Origin: Arthrobotrys musiformis
Taxonomy: Eukaryota > Ascomycota > Orbiliomycetes > Orbiliales > Orbiliaceae
Assembly: GCA_036971715.1 (NCBI GenBank)
Contig: JAVHJL010000003.1
Coordinates: 4,154,001 to 4,218,000 of the forward strand
Reading direction: 5' to 3'
Length of the DNA: 64,000 nt
This document shows positions 1 through 12,077 of the stretch, one piece after another. Within the stretch, counting starts at the first letter, position 1. Each line of letters opens with the position of its first letter. A program made the position numbers and the translations under genes. The notes under the pieces were generated by a model, which did not search any database, was not told the DNA's origin, and was given only the letters and a program-made list of their open reading frames with translations.

Positions 1-192
1 GCACACTTGTATATATCAAGTAAGCCTCATATATAAACCCACAAAGAGTGATCATGACCGTATAGGATGGTACTTATATATATACATTGATATTTGCCAT
101 ATGTAATTGCGAACAAGTCGGTGGATTATGCTGAAGGAGTTATCGCCATGCGCTCCGTTGAACTCTGAGTGTTTCGAGAGGGGGTAACTATA

Positions 193-252
193 AGGACCAT
201 CTAAATACGTTCACTCTTTGTGCGGCCGAGGTATGAGACCGCATAGGACCAT
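193..252 (+). repeat. CGAGAC-family micro-insertion with 8-bp direct repeats
   Basis: AGGACCAT occurs at 193-200 and again at 245-252. The 44 nt between them end in a GGTATGAGACC core plus GCAT. This is the longest insert seen, and its CTTTGTG segment also occurs in the copy at 24.9 kb. Confidence 0.6.
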
Positions 253-648
253 GATATATCATGATATTTAGCTAGACAGATTGTTGTTCCGCCGCACGTA
301 TTCCGGCCGTTCCCGGAGCAAATATATCGATCACTACAGATATATGTCATGTAGCCGTTGGACCTGCAAATACAGGCCAACATATACGTTTAGGGTACTT
401 TGCGATGGAATTGGAAGCGACCATGTATTTATTGGGTTATGTACGCGAGTTCTGTCAAGATGGAATATCTATCACGTCACACAAGAAACGAGACCCGACT
501 GAAAATTTAGAAATTTTAAGCAAGACTTTAGTAAAATGTTCAGCTGGGAATGTATTTGAGTCTATTACGAGGAATTTCAAACATAGAAGCCGAGTTTTCG
601 AAACATAGGGGAATTAAAATATCAAAACAAATAAAAATATGAAATAAA

Positions 649-683
649 TTATAAACTGGTCTCGCGGTGCCAGCCTTATAAAC
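649..683 (-). repeat. CGAGAC-family micro-insertion with 8-bp direct repeats
   Basis: TTATAAAC at 649-656 is repeated at 676-683. The 19-nt insert, read on the minus strand, is GGCTGGCACCGCGAGACCA. Confidence 0.75.
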
Positions 684-875
684 CGTATACTCTTTAATTA
701 TCCTATTGGTTGCTTCCAACTAAGACTTCAATCCTACAGGTAAAAGATCAAGATGGTATATTGTCTTCGTCAATCTGAAAGTTTATATTTATGCCTCCCT
801 TCCTAGCAATAAGTGCATTGCTCACTGCCCACCCTTAAACTCGTCTAGGGCACACAAAGTCCTAATACCGCGGAT

Positions 876-3756
876 TCAGGTATCTTCAGTATCGCTCTCA
901 TCGTCCATGATTTTGGCGCCCTTTTCATGAAGATACTCGACTATTCTCTGTCGTACAGGTTCTTTTCCAGCTGCCGCGAGGCCCATGACACTGTACCCGT
1001 TGTGATCTTTACGAAAAATTGACTCCTTATCGTGTTCCGCGAGAAACTTCAGAGCTTCGAAATGTGCGTTCTGGGCTGCCTGATGGATTGGAAGCCTACC
1101 CGACTGCTTAGTAGCGAAAGATCGGGCATTCCTATCTAAGAGAAGCTCGACAGCAGCTGTATGTCCTTGTTGAGCAGCCAGAAAGAGCGCCGTAGCTCCA
1201 CTCTGTGCCTCCGAGTCTATATTTGCCCCTTTATCGAGGAGGGTCTTTATAATGTTGCAGTATCCCATTTGCGCGGCGACCATTATTGGTGACCATCCAT
1301 CAATATCCCTCACGTCAACGTTGGCGCCCTTATCAATCAAATATTCAACCATTTCCGCTTTGCCACTGAACACGGCCTGGTGGAAGAGCGGACGACGGTT
1401 TTTGAGGCTTGTAGAGTGGATATCAGCGCCATGTTCTACTAACAGCCTCACAATTTCGTAATAGCCTTTACCAGCAGCCAGAGTTAGAGGAGACGGGGTT
1501 TTCTGTCGACAGTACTTGCGCTGGCGCTTATTAGTCTTGTTCTTGCCTCGGTTCCCTGGTTTCAGCATTTCTCTCGACTTGAGGCTATTATTGTGACCTG
1601 TGATGACTACTTCGCCATCGGAGACTTCCGGAGAAGACTTATCAGAGTCATTTCCATCGCTATCGGATGAAGTGTCCCCAAATATATCTGTTTCTGGATC
1701 TGTGGTGGCGCCGTATTGAAGGAGAAGCTGGACAACTTTTAAGTGGCCATTCTGTGCCGCCTGATGTAGACATCTTCTACCGCCGCTTTTTTGATTCTGC
1801 CAGGCATTTTCGGGGTCCGCACCCGCAGCGAGTAGCATCTCCACGATTTCATGATGGCCACCCTGACAAGCAAAAAAAAGGGGAGAGCAATTTGTCTCGT
1901 CTAAAGGTTCAGGGTCCACATCGTTTGCGAGGAAAAGTTTGCATATGGCGGTGTGGCCCTGGGTGGCTACGTAGTGAAGTGGTCGGCGGTTCGAACCGGA
2001 AGTGCATATAAGTTCTGCATCCGCCTTTTTTTCGAATAACATTTCCACGATATCCAGATGTCCGCTGTATGCAGCAATGCACAGCGGCGACCTCCCGCCT
2101 TCATCTCGCAAGTCGCGCCGAGCCTTATGTTCCAGGAGAATCTTGACAACCTCTGTATGGCCATTTTGAGCAGCTTGGTGCAGCGAAGTACGTTTCTCCT
2201 TGATTGTGGCTGCGTCCATATCGACGTCTTGCCTATTCACTAAAAGCTTGACGATCTGAACTGCTCCCTTCTGCGACGCGGAAAAAAGCGGGGTAACGCC
2301 CTCCGTATCGCGCGGGTTCGCCTTCGCCCCCTTTTCGAGTAAGAGTTTGACGATGCCCTCATCCCCCCTCTGGGCGGCTTGGTGTAGGGGAGTACGTCCC
2401 GATTCATACGTGCTGACGTTAACATCAACCATTCCCTTTCTTATCAATAGCTCTGCGATTTTCGTGTGCCCCCCTTGCGCTGCTATCCAAAGGGGCGTAA
2501 TTCCTTTTTCTGTTTTTAGATCCGCGCACTTTGGCTTGTTTTCCAAAAAGAACTTCACTAGCTGGAGCGAGCCTGACTGAACAGCAACGTGTATTGGTTT
2601 GAACCTCCCAGCGGGTAGAGACTCATTATTGCCTACGTCACCGGTACCAATTTCGCGGCGACCAGGCCTACTCGATTGAATATTGTCGCTGCTTTGGGTT
2701 GCACCTGGATTCCTTGGAGCAGTGGGGACCTCTCCTTCGGCGTCAACGCTGTCGGGGTCATGAATCAGCTCAGTTAGCGGGTCAATATTATTGATAGCTT
2801 CGGGCGAAAAGGCACTCGTCTCGAATCGCGAAGCATCGCCAAAATCATTGTAGTATCCGAGAAAATCACCACCCAATAAGTCCACATCCATGAAGGAGTT
2901 TCCGGTGGACTCTGTATTGATAGCAGAGCCCGAAGGTCCGGGATACTGTGCGCTGGAGGTTATAAGGGAGTCATTCAGCCAGCCAGCTCGAGCCGGGGCC
3001 ATGCTATAGTTTTGGACTTGTGGCAAGCCAGTTCGTTGACTAGTGGTTGGTTGGAGAGCTGGGGCTCTCCTACCCTGAGGCCGGGGCGCGCTGGAGCCTC
3101 CGGCGGGCGGGTTTAGAGTGTGTGGTTGGGCATAGAAATTCCCGTAAGTTCTTGAGAGCAAATCTGGGACGGCAGGTGATGCCCTAGATGGCCCCGTGCT
3201 GCTTTGCCTCACTAAACCTGTTCACAAATTATTATTAGATATCTGGGATCAATCGATGGGGATGTCCAGGACCCCGCCTAAGAATATCTGGAAAATGCTC
3301 AGGCCGAAGGGGGCTTACGCTGATCCGTGCTACTTCGTCGGCTCCTCTTGTCTTTGGTATTGTTCTTTTGAATTCCCCATTCCCTGATCTTCCGCAGGTA
3401 CTGCGCTTGACTAAAGGATTCAAGGCCATGGTGGTCAGTATTTAGTGGGATTGAAAGGCTATAGGGTACAACCCCAGGCAGGCTGGGTACGAGACAAGCC
3501 TCGACCTCAATTCAAGAAATGGCAGTATTTACTTTGCATCTAGACCTCGGCGCCACATGTGCTCCCTCAGGTAATCGAGTGACCTTCGTTCGTCGACGTA
3601 AATCCGCCGAATTTCAGGGCGGTGTATCTCCCATACGTCTTTAGGGATGAGTGCTTTTTTGGGTGGGATAGGTTTAGGATGAGACTGCGCCATTGATAGG
3701 TCTTCCGCCGTCATCGACGACGCACTCTCTTCGCTGCCGCCGAATGGTGAAGCCAT
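876..3756 (-). CDS. Clr5-domain ankyrin-repeat protein
   Basis: Three exons (3756-3533, 3410-3319, 3217-876) give 885 aa. The start is the first in-frame ATG; the open frame runs to 3798 but only through a GTG. Intron 1 (3532-3411) splits an N-terminal Clr5 domain that becomes continuous when spliced: IPKDVWEIHRPEIRRIY, then GLDANQAQYLRKIREWG. Intron 2 is GTAAGC..CAG. After a low-complexity Ser/Pro/Gly linker come about 15 ankyrin repeats (typical cores TPLHQAAQRG, SPLCIAAYSGHLDIVEMLF), interrupted once by an acidic/basic spacer. Clr5-ankyrin proteins are abundant in Pezizomycotina; Clr5 is thought to be a DNA/chromatin-associated helical domain and the ankyrins protein-binding. No catalytic domain is visible. 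A specific partner cannot be inferred. Confidence 0.9.
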
Positions 3757-5509
3757 TTCTATCAATTCAAATCTCTCGAATAATAGTGAACAAGCCACGC
3801 GTGGCGATCGATCCGCGATAGGTTTTGAGTTATTACGGGGCCGCCTTTGTATTAACTAGGGAAATATTGCTTTTACCTATAAAGGATTTTGGTGTAGAGT
3901 TTTAAAAATCGATAGAGGGTGAAAGGGGCTATCGCGTAGATAAATACTAGCCCATATATGTTTATATGTACATTACATACGTGGTCCTATTGTAAATACC
4001 TTGACTTGGGATCTCTAACTACGCGCTTGCAACAAAATTCTGTGCAATCTCGGCGGGGAAATCTTAGCCTCGAGACCAGGCGGGGAAATCTTCCTATCAG
4101 CTGTAGGTTTGCAATTATGCAAAAGCAGTTTACCCTAAGTGAATCTGGGTATATGCGCATTCTCCATCTCTGTGCTTTTGGAACGCACTATAAAACTTTT
4201 ATAGCGCTCCATTAGTTAGGGGCGAATTCGTAGAAACATTTTTATTTCCACCAGAAAATATTTGGTGTACATGTGCCATCACGACTGGCTGGCTAGGGAT
4301 AGTTGGTGTGGGCGCTGGGAAATCTTTCGCGGAAACATTTCTGGATCCTACAACTGGCCAGAACAAAACATTTTTGTTACCAGGCTCCTCCACGTTTGCT
4401 TGCTTGACGACGACGACGGTTCCTTGCGCCGTACCCAGCTGCGCAGGTTGCGTTCGCGTTCTGACGAATCGAGCTCATGCATATGCGCCCAGCCCATCAA
4501 ATCGGCATTTATTTGCTGTCGAGTTGTCAACCTTAGCCTTTAGCCTTGAACAACAATATCAACGAAGCTGATGCAATACCTGCGCGAGAACGCGAGTTCT
4601 TAGATCCTGCATGTGCATATCCTGTCTGGGATGTTAAAATATCCTAGCCTCGATGCCAGGCGGCCAACTTAACGAAAAATATCCTAGCCTCTAAGAAAGG
4701 CGCTTCCCACATGCAGATCCTCAGGCAGAAATTCTTCAGCCCTCAATGCGGGGCCGGGAGCACTCATGAAAGCATAATGTGTTGGATGTAGCGGCATCTG
4801 CCGGCATCCTACTTCGCGAGAAGTATACAGCGCAGAATACAAATATTTCTCTATCTTGCATATTGGCATCGAATGTTGCATTGCAACATCTCACATCCTG
4901 GCTTTCGGAGGTATCAAGCAAACACTATGCGTTTCAAGTCAGCTCAGGTGCTTGAAAAATATTTAAGCCTTGTTACAGTTACCAATAGACCAAGAGCCCT
5001 AAGCCATATCCAGCCCAAATCTCTAGATTTGCCAGGCAGCCAGTTACTTCTAGGATCATTTTTGTAGAAGACTAGTAAGGTTCATCTTGAGCATGAGAAC
5101 CCAAAATTAATTTGACTTCCATGCCCGACTTCTATATTCGAAGTTCCAAACCACTTTAAATCTTTTTCAGATATCACTCAACCCTGAAAGATCGAAAGCC
5201 CGTATACACCTTCGGCCAGCTCTGGTTGCAGAGACAAGTATACACTGTCACTGAATGCAAAACATAAGAAACCTGTAAGCTCCATATCCTATAAATCCAT
5301 TCACCTCTTCTACCTCCATTCAGGTCGCAATTCAAAGGAAGCAAAGGATTAATTTTGAATTTCCAGTAGGCTGTAGGATAAGAATCGCGTAACTTGGTTT
5401 TGGTTTTCCAAGGGCCGGCCACCGTTCTCCTTGAGCCGACATATCATTTTTGTCGCTTGAGGTTATCCGGATATTCCTTAGCGATTGAGTTTGCAGCTAA
5501 AACTTCGAA
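3757..5509. other. intergenic with local duplications
   Basis: No gene recognised. A 16-bp stretch at 4636-4651 is repeated at 4676-4691. A micro-insertion lies at 4052-4092. The downstream end is the promoter/5' leader of the AAA ATPase gene. Confidence 0.6.
4052..4092 (+). repeat. CGAGAC-family micro-insertion with 14-bp direct repeats
   Basis: GGCGGGGAAATCTT at 4052-4065 is repeated exactly at 4079-4092. The 13-nt insert is AGCCTCGAGACCA. Confidence 0.8.
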
Positions 5510-6911
5510 ATGGCATCTCAGCCCGGTAGCCCAGCACCATCAAAATTTCCAGGCAGAGATCCTATTGAGCGCACCGAGCTCGGGACCACAGATCAGTCTT
5601 TAGAGCAAGTCACCCCCGGCTCAACTACCCCGACATCTGAAAGCGAACAGATCTCATGCGACGGAGGCGATCAATCGCCTTCCAGCACGGAAAACATGGA
5701 CGGGAAGCTACAACTATACGACAATGTAAAGTTGCATCACGGCACCGGTCAAGCCTACAATCGGAATGATGCGTCAGACTTTGATATAAATGCAGATGAT
5801 AGTTCCGGGTCTGATTCGGAGGATGACGATGATATCCTTCACCATCTAAAGAAGTCGAACTCGAAACATCTAAGAACCTTTAGAGAGTACATTATTGACC
5901 CCAGTAAGTGGGACATCCAACTGGGATCTGTGATGCGAACGCATTTTCTAACCGCTCGGCTGCATAGACGACATACAGGTCACTTTTGATGATATATACA
6001 TTACATCAGAGGCAATCGAGGCACTCGACCCTCTCCTCCTCCAGTTGGTGTTTCCAGAGCAGTTTAAAACTGGGATTCTTGCACAAAATACGGGCATGGG
6101 GCTGCTGCTATATGGGCCGCCGGGAACCGGCAAAACGCTCTTTGCCAAAGCTCTCGCAAAAATGGCGAATGCGACAATGATTTCTCTTTCCGGCGCCGAT
6201 CTTCAAGATTGTCGCGTCGGAGAAGGCGAAAAAAAGATTCAGGCGCTTTTCGCTTGTGCACGGATCCACGACGGGCCTGTTGTCATCTTCATAGATGAAG
6301 CCGATGGTCCTTTCAGAAGTAGAGATAAGGAGAACACTACACAGTCTCATACTAGTGAGATTGGCCAGTTTTTGGTGGAAATGGATGGGATAAACTCCAA
6401 AGGTAACTTGAACATAATGGTAGTGGCGGCAGCAAATAGACCCTTTGACATAGACGAGGGCATCCTCCGCCGATTCAACCGTCGAATTTTGGTAGACACT
6501 CCGACCCCGGCTGGTAGAGAAGCAATTTTGAAGATCCTGTTGAAAAATGAAGAGGTTTCAGATGACGTGGACATCAAAAAGCTCTCTCTACAGACTGCCG
6601 ATTTCACCGGGTCGGACTTGAAAAATCTGGTCGTCGAGGCGACTCTCGCAGCCTTGCGTGAGATTTATGTTATCACTCGAAATAACAATAACACAGCGGA
6701 AAATGGGATGTACCCACGTACTATTTGCGACAAGCATTTCCGACGAGCCTTGGAGACAATACAGCCCTCACCGAAATCAGAAATTTCGGAAAAAATACAC
6801 CAATTCCATAGCAAATTTGGAAGCAAGTCACGACGGAGACCGAATGAAGACCCAGGAAAATACCAAGTCCCGTTGAAAAAGCACAAGAGAGACCTCCAAA
6901 ATGAGTACTAG
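5510..6911 (+). CDS. AAA+ ATPase (ATAD/Msp1-like fungal class)
   Basis: Two exons (5510-5929, 5979-6911; 49-nt GTGATG..CTAAC..CAG intron) encode 450 aa. The junction gives IQLGSVTFDDIYI, restoring the conserved start of an AAA module. The N-terminal ~130 residues are Ser/Asp/Glu-rich and look disordered. One AAA domain follows: Walker A GPPGTGKT (186-193), Walker B VVIFIDEAD (D246/E247), sensor-1 region VVAAANRPFDID, arginine-finger segment GILRRFNRR, and a small lid domain ending TGSDLKNLVVEA. The C-terminus is Lys/Arg-rich. Such fungal proteins group with ATAD1/Msp1-type unfoldases, but no membrane anchor is visible, so substrate and location are unknown. A related AAA gene lies 2.4 kb downstream on the same strand. 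Confidence 0.9.
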
Positions 6912-9307
6912 TTTGGGAAGTACGGGGTTTTGTGTCGGAGCAATCCCTCTGGCATGCCCGTCTAACAGGATAAGGAGGAAGATTCAGACATTTCTTTATA
7001 TCATAATATTCTTATTCTATTGTAATGTGGTTTTTTCCGGTGTCAATTCTTTCGAGCTTACAAAGCGATTCGGGGCCCTCTCGCAACGGGTTGGATTTTT
7101 CGGGGTAGAAAAGGGTTGCTATCCCCACGTGCACGAAGCTCCCTCGCACCGTGGCAGTATATATACGCATCTTGACCCGAACATTTTTTAAAAGGTTCTT
7201 TCATATATGTATACTTGAGTAGTCAGTTTGATTTCAACTTCAAATATTTAGTCGTACTCCCTTTGATATTGAGCCGAGTACTCGCCGTGCGTAAGCGGCC
7301 CTATGGGAGGCAGGGTATGAAACATGGCCACTGAGGGCTACTGTTTAACCCTATTGTCCCTCGAGATACTTGCAATATTGAGAAGGGTCATCGATTTGGC
7401 CTTCTCTCGTGAGCGAGAGCTGTCCGAAGGCTCCCCCGTTACTCTGCCTCAGGAGCGCCTGGTCTCAAGCGCGAGGCTACCCCCGTTATTCCCGAATAAA
7501 AGTATCATACAATTGTACGAAGGAACTGTGTTTTAATGCTAGGAAGGCTTAATATTCACTAGGTCAAATGCCTTATTAATTCTAAAACAAGATACGTGTC
7601 GTGTCAGCTTTTTTCTCTTGAAGATGAATAATCATATCTTGTATTTAGAGCGCTATCTTACAATACGACATTTAATCTATCCAATAACGAAAATACAGGA
7701 CTTCTATAAAGTACTTTAAAGAAAAATGTGTTTCCACCTTCGAATTCACGTTTTGAACTTCGAATTTCAGCTTCAATTGAGATACAGGTTTGTATTCCAG
7801 TACTGTCTTGTGTGTGGTGCTGTCTTGTTTTCTATTACGATAATTATAATTTCAACTCCAGCGCTCTAATTAAGTAGCATCTAAAGCGCTTAAGCACGTA
7901 TCCTTCATATAGAAACTAACTATATCTGATGATAAAACCCGATTCTACTATATATATCCACGAACGTCTAATAAGACAAAATACCGATAAGCACCACACC
8001 GCTCTGCAGGTATTCGATTAAAAACGCTCCAAGGGGCTAGCGGAAGTCTGTAATCTATTGTTGTGACTAGAACATGTCATATGATACCCGCAGATATATA
8101 TGTGCATCGAAGTTAGTATATTGGTCTCGATAAACAGACGCATTGAATTCATGAAGTACATCTATCGACATGTTCTAGAACTGGCATTAGCTTTTCGGAA
8201 TATCGTACTTTCGATATATATGCAGAGTCGGTCAGCTGCTAATCGCTGACTTTTGAGTGGAGGATTGAATTGCGAAATATATTAATAAGTCGCGCTAGCC
8301 CGATAGAGCTCCATTGTAACGTAACACAAGAAAACTGGAGGCAAACACTGCATTATTTGTGATCCTCATCGATCCAATCGTTCACGAACTCAAGCGGGAT
8401 CTGATACGTACATGTCTTCTCAAAACATATGCGGGATAGTCATAGGCAAACACTGTAACGAGCTTTCGTGCGAGCTTGCGGCACAGGTCGACATGATCCT
8501 ACGCAATGCATATGCAAGAGCGCGAAAGTTACAAAAAACGCAGATGCGCATTTAGGACCACAGCCTCAAACTTCAACCTTACCGCTCCCCAATTCTCCAC
8601 GCACCGAGGCCAAGCTTACGGCAAAAGCCGCTGGTTAAGACTTTTACTGTAAAAGGTTTGTTGCAAATTTTCAGAGCAGAGGGCGCTGCCGCGCAAGAGA
8701 CAAATTAATGCCTCGAGCTGAAATTTCTGTTCATGTTTATACGTTTATATAATATTTCACGGTGCCTCGAAATAAGGGCGCAGTTTTCGGAGATTTAACC
8801 TGATAGATAGAAATCTAATCAAGACCTAGTCAATACTGCACCTTTAGCTAATCACTATCGATTTGCGATCGATCTCAGCACTCTAACAACACCTTTTTCA
8901 ATTTTCCCCACGACTGCGACATATCGGCCGCCATCCCGTGAATCATTATTTTCGCATCGTAATTAAGCACCAGTGTAGTGATATGTCCTTACTTCGGCTC
9001 TTATACAAATAAGCGCACGATTTTTTATATAACTAGGTATGCCGTCTACACTTCCTGATCATTGTCTCAAACCAGACACCGCAATGCAAGAAACCCCGAT
9101 CAGTGTATATAGAAGTCCCGAAGTTGCAATATTGCCGAGCTCCAGATAGCCATATCGGCTCTAATAGAGCAACCCACTAACTTTAAACACATTAGTGATT
9201 AGATAACTAGTTAAGGTCATGTACTAACGTATATGCGCTATTCAGTGTTGACTACCCAATCAATCTAGTTTTGAATTCGGTACATCCACTAGGTGCCACT
9301 CAAAGCC
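6912..9307. other. 2.4-kb AT-rich intergenic region
   Basis: Both strands are dense in stops; the few short ORFs show no recognisable motif or splice continuation. It probably holds the 3' region of the first AAA gene and the promoter of the second. Confidence 0.6.
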
Positions 9308-11596
9308 ATGTCTGAAGAAGCACCTACCGCAAGAGAAATCGATACACCGCCCTATGCTCTACCCTCCTGGTTCCTTAGCGGAAATGTGAAGCCACTGGCG
9401 GATCTTGAAAGACAACAAACGAGATTTCACATTGCTGGGTCACCGTCCGGGGATCATAGCCAGCAGGAAGGTCAGCCTGTGCTGGGCTCCGAATTACAAC
9501 ACAATGCGACTGCCCGTACAAATAATGGCAGCTCCGAAAGCTACTCTATGCCCTACAAGTATTACCTTGAAGCTAGGGATCAAGTCCTTTGCGGCCTTCT
9601 GAGGGATTCTAGTGGTGGTTTGGTTTCTGAGACCGCGAGCACTTTGCTCAGCGCCGAATTTCTCGAAGTTGGCTATGTCCAGGCCTTAGTGGAAACTTTG
9701 GCTCGGGATGTTCGGGCAGACTTGATCTCGATCGATGTCCAAGACCTAGAGGATCTTGGCTGTCATTTCGAGCGACAAGACAGCGAACGAAAGCCCCAAG
9801 CCGAGGCTCCAGATCAAGAAGAAGCGGCCCCGAAACCCGAAGAGAAAGAGTCTGACAAAAAGCCAGATTCAGGGCGACCTAGTGAACCAGACCTATTCAA
9901 AAGCCTCACGGGCATGGATATGAATCGTCTCATGCGTTGCCAGTGCTCTACTTGTACCAGTTCTGAAAACAAATTTAAGAAGGCCACAACATATTTCGCG
10001 GCGGTTAACCCGAACCATCACTACAAGAATGCAGAAGATTACGCTCGAAACAAAGCCGCCCTCGCTACTCTCTTAGATTATGACATGGACGCCCTAAGGA
10101 GCAACCGCGAAAACCCCAATAGCCCTACTAAGGCGAGGACCGAACCCTTGATTATATTCGTCCGAGATCTCAAGAAAATCAGTCACATACACAAAGGGTT
10201 TCGCATTTTATCTCGGCTCCGCGACGCTATTACCGAACGACGTAAATGTGGAGCTCTAGTCATCGGGATTTTCTCATGGATCGGCCCGGACTTCGCAATG
10301 TCATTTATCAAGAAAACCGGGGCGGCCGAGATCTTTCGGCTGCATGAAACCTCTCATGATGCCAAGATGTCCAAGGAAAGACGAGGGCTCAAGAATCGAG
10401 AAACGAATATCAGATTATTAAAGCAAGGACTAAAACGAAAATTTTCCGACTTTGTCGACGACGACGTCGTAGGGTTGGAGGCTGATTGGGGATGGAAGAA
10501 ATCCCGTCACATCGATTCATTCCTATGCAGGGATGAGATATCAACGACCGACCTTGGCCGAATGGTCAGCCTTATCGGCGCTCGTGCACACGGAAAGCCA
10601 AAAATCGGTCCACAAGATATTATGGACGTCTTGGACTCCAAAGAGTCTCGTCGCATACGTGAGAGCGCCGGCGGCAGTGGGGCCGCATCAGATCCAAGAA
10701 TTAAAGACCTTGATGGGCTCGAGAAAGAACTTAGCCAATATATGGTGACCCCTGGAAATACCACTGTCACCCATGATGATGTGGTTATGGACCCGGAAAC
10801 AAAAGCTACAATTCTCCAGCTTCTAGAGATGTCATCGCAGCACGAACGGGGGAGTATATCGGGACTGCTTTCCAATGAATTCAAAATGACTGGAATCCTC
10901 TTTTATGGCCCCCCTGGAACCGGGAAAACACAACTCTGCCGGGCCATGGCGAACGACGCCGGCCAAACTTTTATCGCCTTGACGGGAGCGGCGTTGTCAA
11001 ATTGTCTTGTGGGACAAACCGAAAAGCTAATCCAAGCGGCATTTAGCCTAGCTCGTAAACTCTATCCTAGTATCCTATTCTTTGACGAAGTAGATTCTTT
11101 ATTTTATAGAAGGGAATCGGGGAACAAATCTTGGGAGAGAAGTGCTCTGAATCAATATCTCCACGAGATGGACGGGCTGGCTTCGCAAACCGACAATGCA
11201 CCGTTGGTTATTGTGGCGACTAATCGACCTGATGACTTGGACGCTGCGTTCTTACGACGATTACCACATAAAGTTTACTTTGGGCTCCCATCCCGCAGGC
11301 AAAGAAGAGAAATACTCGCCGGGCTTCTCGATCATGACGGAATGGAAGAGATTAATCTGAGCGCCATAGCAAAACGCACGAAAGGCTTCTCAGGGTCAGA
11401 TCTAAAGAACCTTTGTGGTCAAGCAATCCTGGCTTTGCGCACAGAAAAAAGAATGCGGGGCAATGCACATTTATCCTCTGAAAAGGCAGAGTTGACCACA
11501 ACACATTTTGAGGTTGCACTCTCTCGTGTCGCGGCAAGTACACCACCTGAGATTCTTGAGGGGCTTCTCGAATTCCGCGATAAGTTTGGGCGGTAG
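9308..11596 (+). CDS. AAA+ ATPase with long N-terminal extension
   Basis: Intronless, 762 aa from ATG at 9308; the frame extends five codons upstream but only to a GTG. Residues 1-230 contain an acidic Glu/Pro/Lys linker. Residues ~230-500 are an uncharacterised region with a CQCSTCTSS cysteine cluster and an apparent degenerate P-loop-like fold (LIIFVRDLKKI), possibly an inactive first AAA-like module (inference). The catalytic AAA domain has Walker A GPPGTGKT (534-541), Walker B ILFFDEVD (D593/E594), the sensor segment VATNRPDDLDAAFLRRL and a lid with GFSGSDLKNLC. This layout is typical of large fungal AAA proteins of unknown function. It shares the lid signature and orientation with the AAA gene at 5.5-6.9 kb. 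A membrane segment is not evident. Confidence 0.9.
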   Translation: MSEEAPTAREIDTPPYALPSWFLSGNVKPLADLERQQTRFHIAGSPSGDHSQQEGQPVLGSELQHNATARTNNGSSESYSMPYKYYLEARDQVLCGLLRDSSGGLVSETASTLLSAEFLEVGYVQALVETLARDVRADLISIDVQDLEDLGCHFERQDSERKPQAEAPDQEEAAPKPEEKESDKKPDSGRPSEPDLFKSLTGMDMNRLMRCQCSTCTSSENKFKKATTYFAAVNPNHHYKNAEDYARNKAALATLLDYDMDALRSNRENPNSPTKARTEPLIIFVRDLKKISHIHKGFRILSRLRDAITERRKCGALVIGIFSWIGPDFAMSFIKKTGAAEIFRLHETSHDAKMSKERRGLKNRETNIRLLKQGLKRKFSDFVDDDVVGLEADWGWKKSRHIDSFLCRDEISTTDLGRMVSLIGARAHGKPKIGPQDIMDVLDSKESRRIRESAGGSGAASDPRIKDLDGLEKELSQYMVTPGNTTVTHDDVVMDPETKATILQLLEMSSQHERGSISGLLSNEFKMTGILFYGPPGTGKTQLCRAMANDAGQTFIALTGAALSNCLVGQTEKLIQAAFSLARKLYPSILFFDEVDSLFYRRESGNKSWERSALNQYLHEMDGLASQTDNAPLVIVATNRPDDLDAAFLRRLPHKVYFGLPSRRQRREILAGLLDHDGMEEINLSAIAKRTKGFSGSDLKNLCGQAILALRTEKRMRGNAHLSSEKAELTTTHFEVALSRVAASTPPEILEGLLEFRDKFGR

Positions 11597-12077
11597 CATA
11601 AATCTTTCGCTATATTCAAATTATTGCTAGTACCCATTTTAAACATTTTCTAATTTTTAATACGATTCTGCCGGCATGTATCGCTCTTTCTTTCCCAGTT
11701 ATCCTGCACTAGAAATCATGTATTGTATGAGCTTGAGGGTTTATATTCCGTATCGAACCATCTTACATTAGGTATATACAATGTCAGGAACATCGAAATA
11801 GATTTATTTGCTGGTACAACCCCGAGTGGGCTAGGTACGAGACAATTGTTCGCCCAAACACAGCACTATTGCATGTTCAGAAATCAGACACACTATGATT
11901 TTGGGCTCAAGTCTCCATTTCGTACAGCGGTACCAGTTAAAATTGCCGGAGGATGGCCATCCATGGACATAGCCCAATTTTTAGTGCTTGTTAAAACTTC
12001 AGCTTGCGCCTTGCTATAGGTAATGCGTTCTGTTCGTTCAGTATTAAGTAGCACTCCGCCGTCATCCATGAGATACT
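11597..12077. other. convergent intergenic spacer
   Basis: Lies between the 3' ends of the AAA gene (+) and the SNF2 gene (-). No gene seen. At 11831-11845 is a copy of the CGAGAC core (CTAGGTACGAGACAA) without a clean flanking duplication. Confidence 0.6.

Larger units (their letters stand above)
1..875. other. intergenic, no gene seen
   Basis: AT-rich DNA with only short ORFs that show no family signature or splice continuation. It holds two micro-insertions of the CGAGAC family (listed separately at 193-252 and 649-683). Confidence 0.6.

Noticed and set aside
9293..9307. Upstream non-ATG start for the larger AAA ATPase
   Set aside because: The extension begins with GTG. The first ATG is at 9308; similar GTG/TTG extensions were trimmed from other genes.
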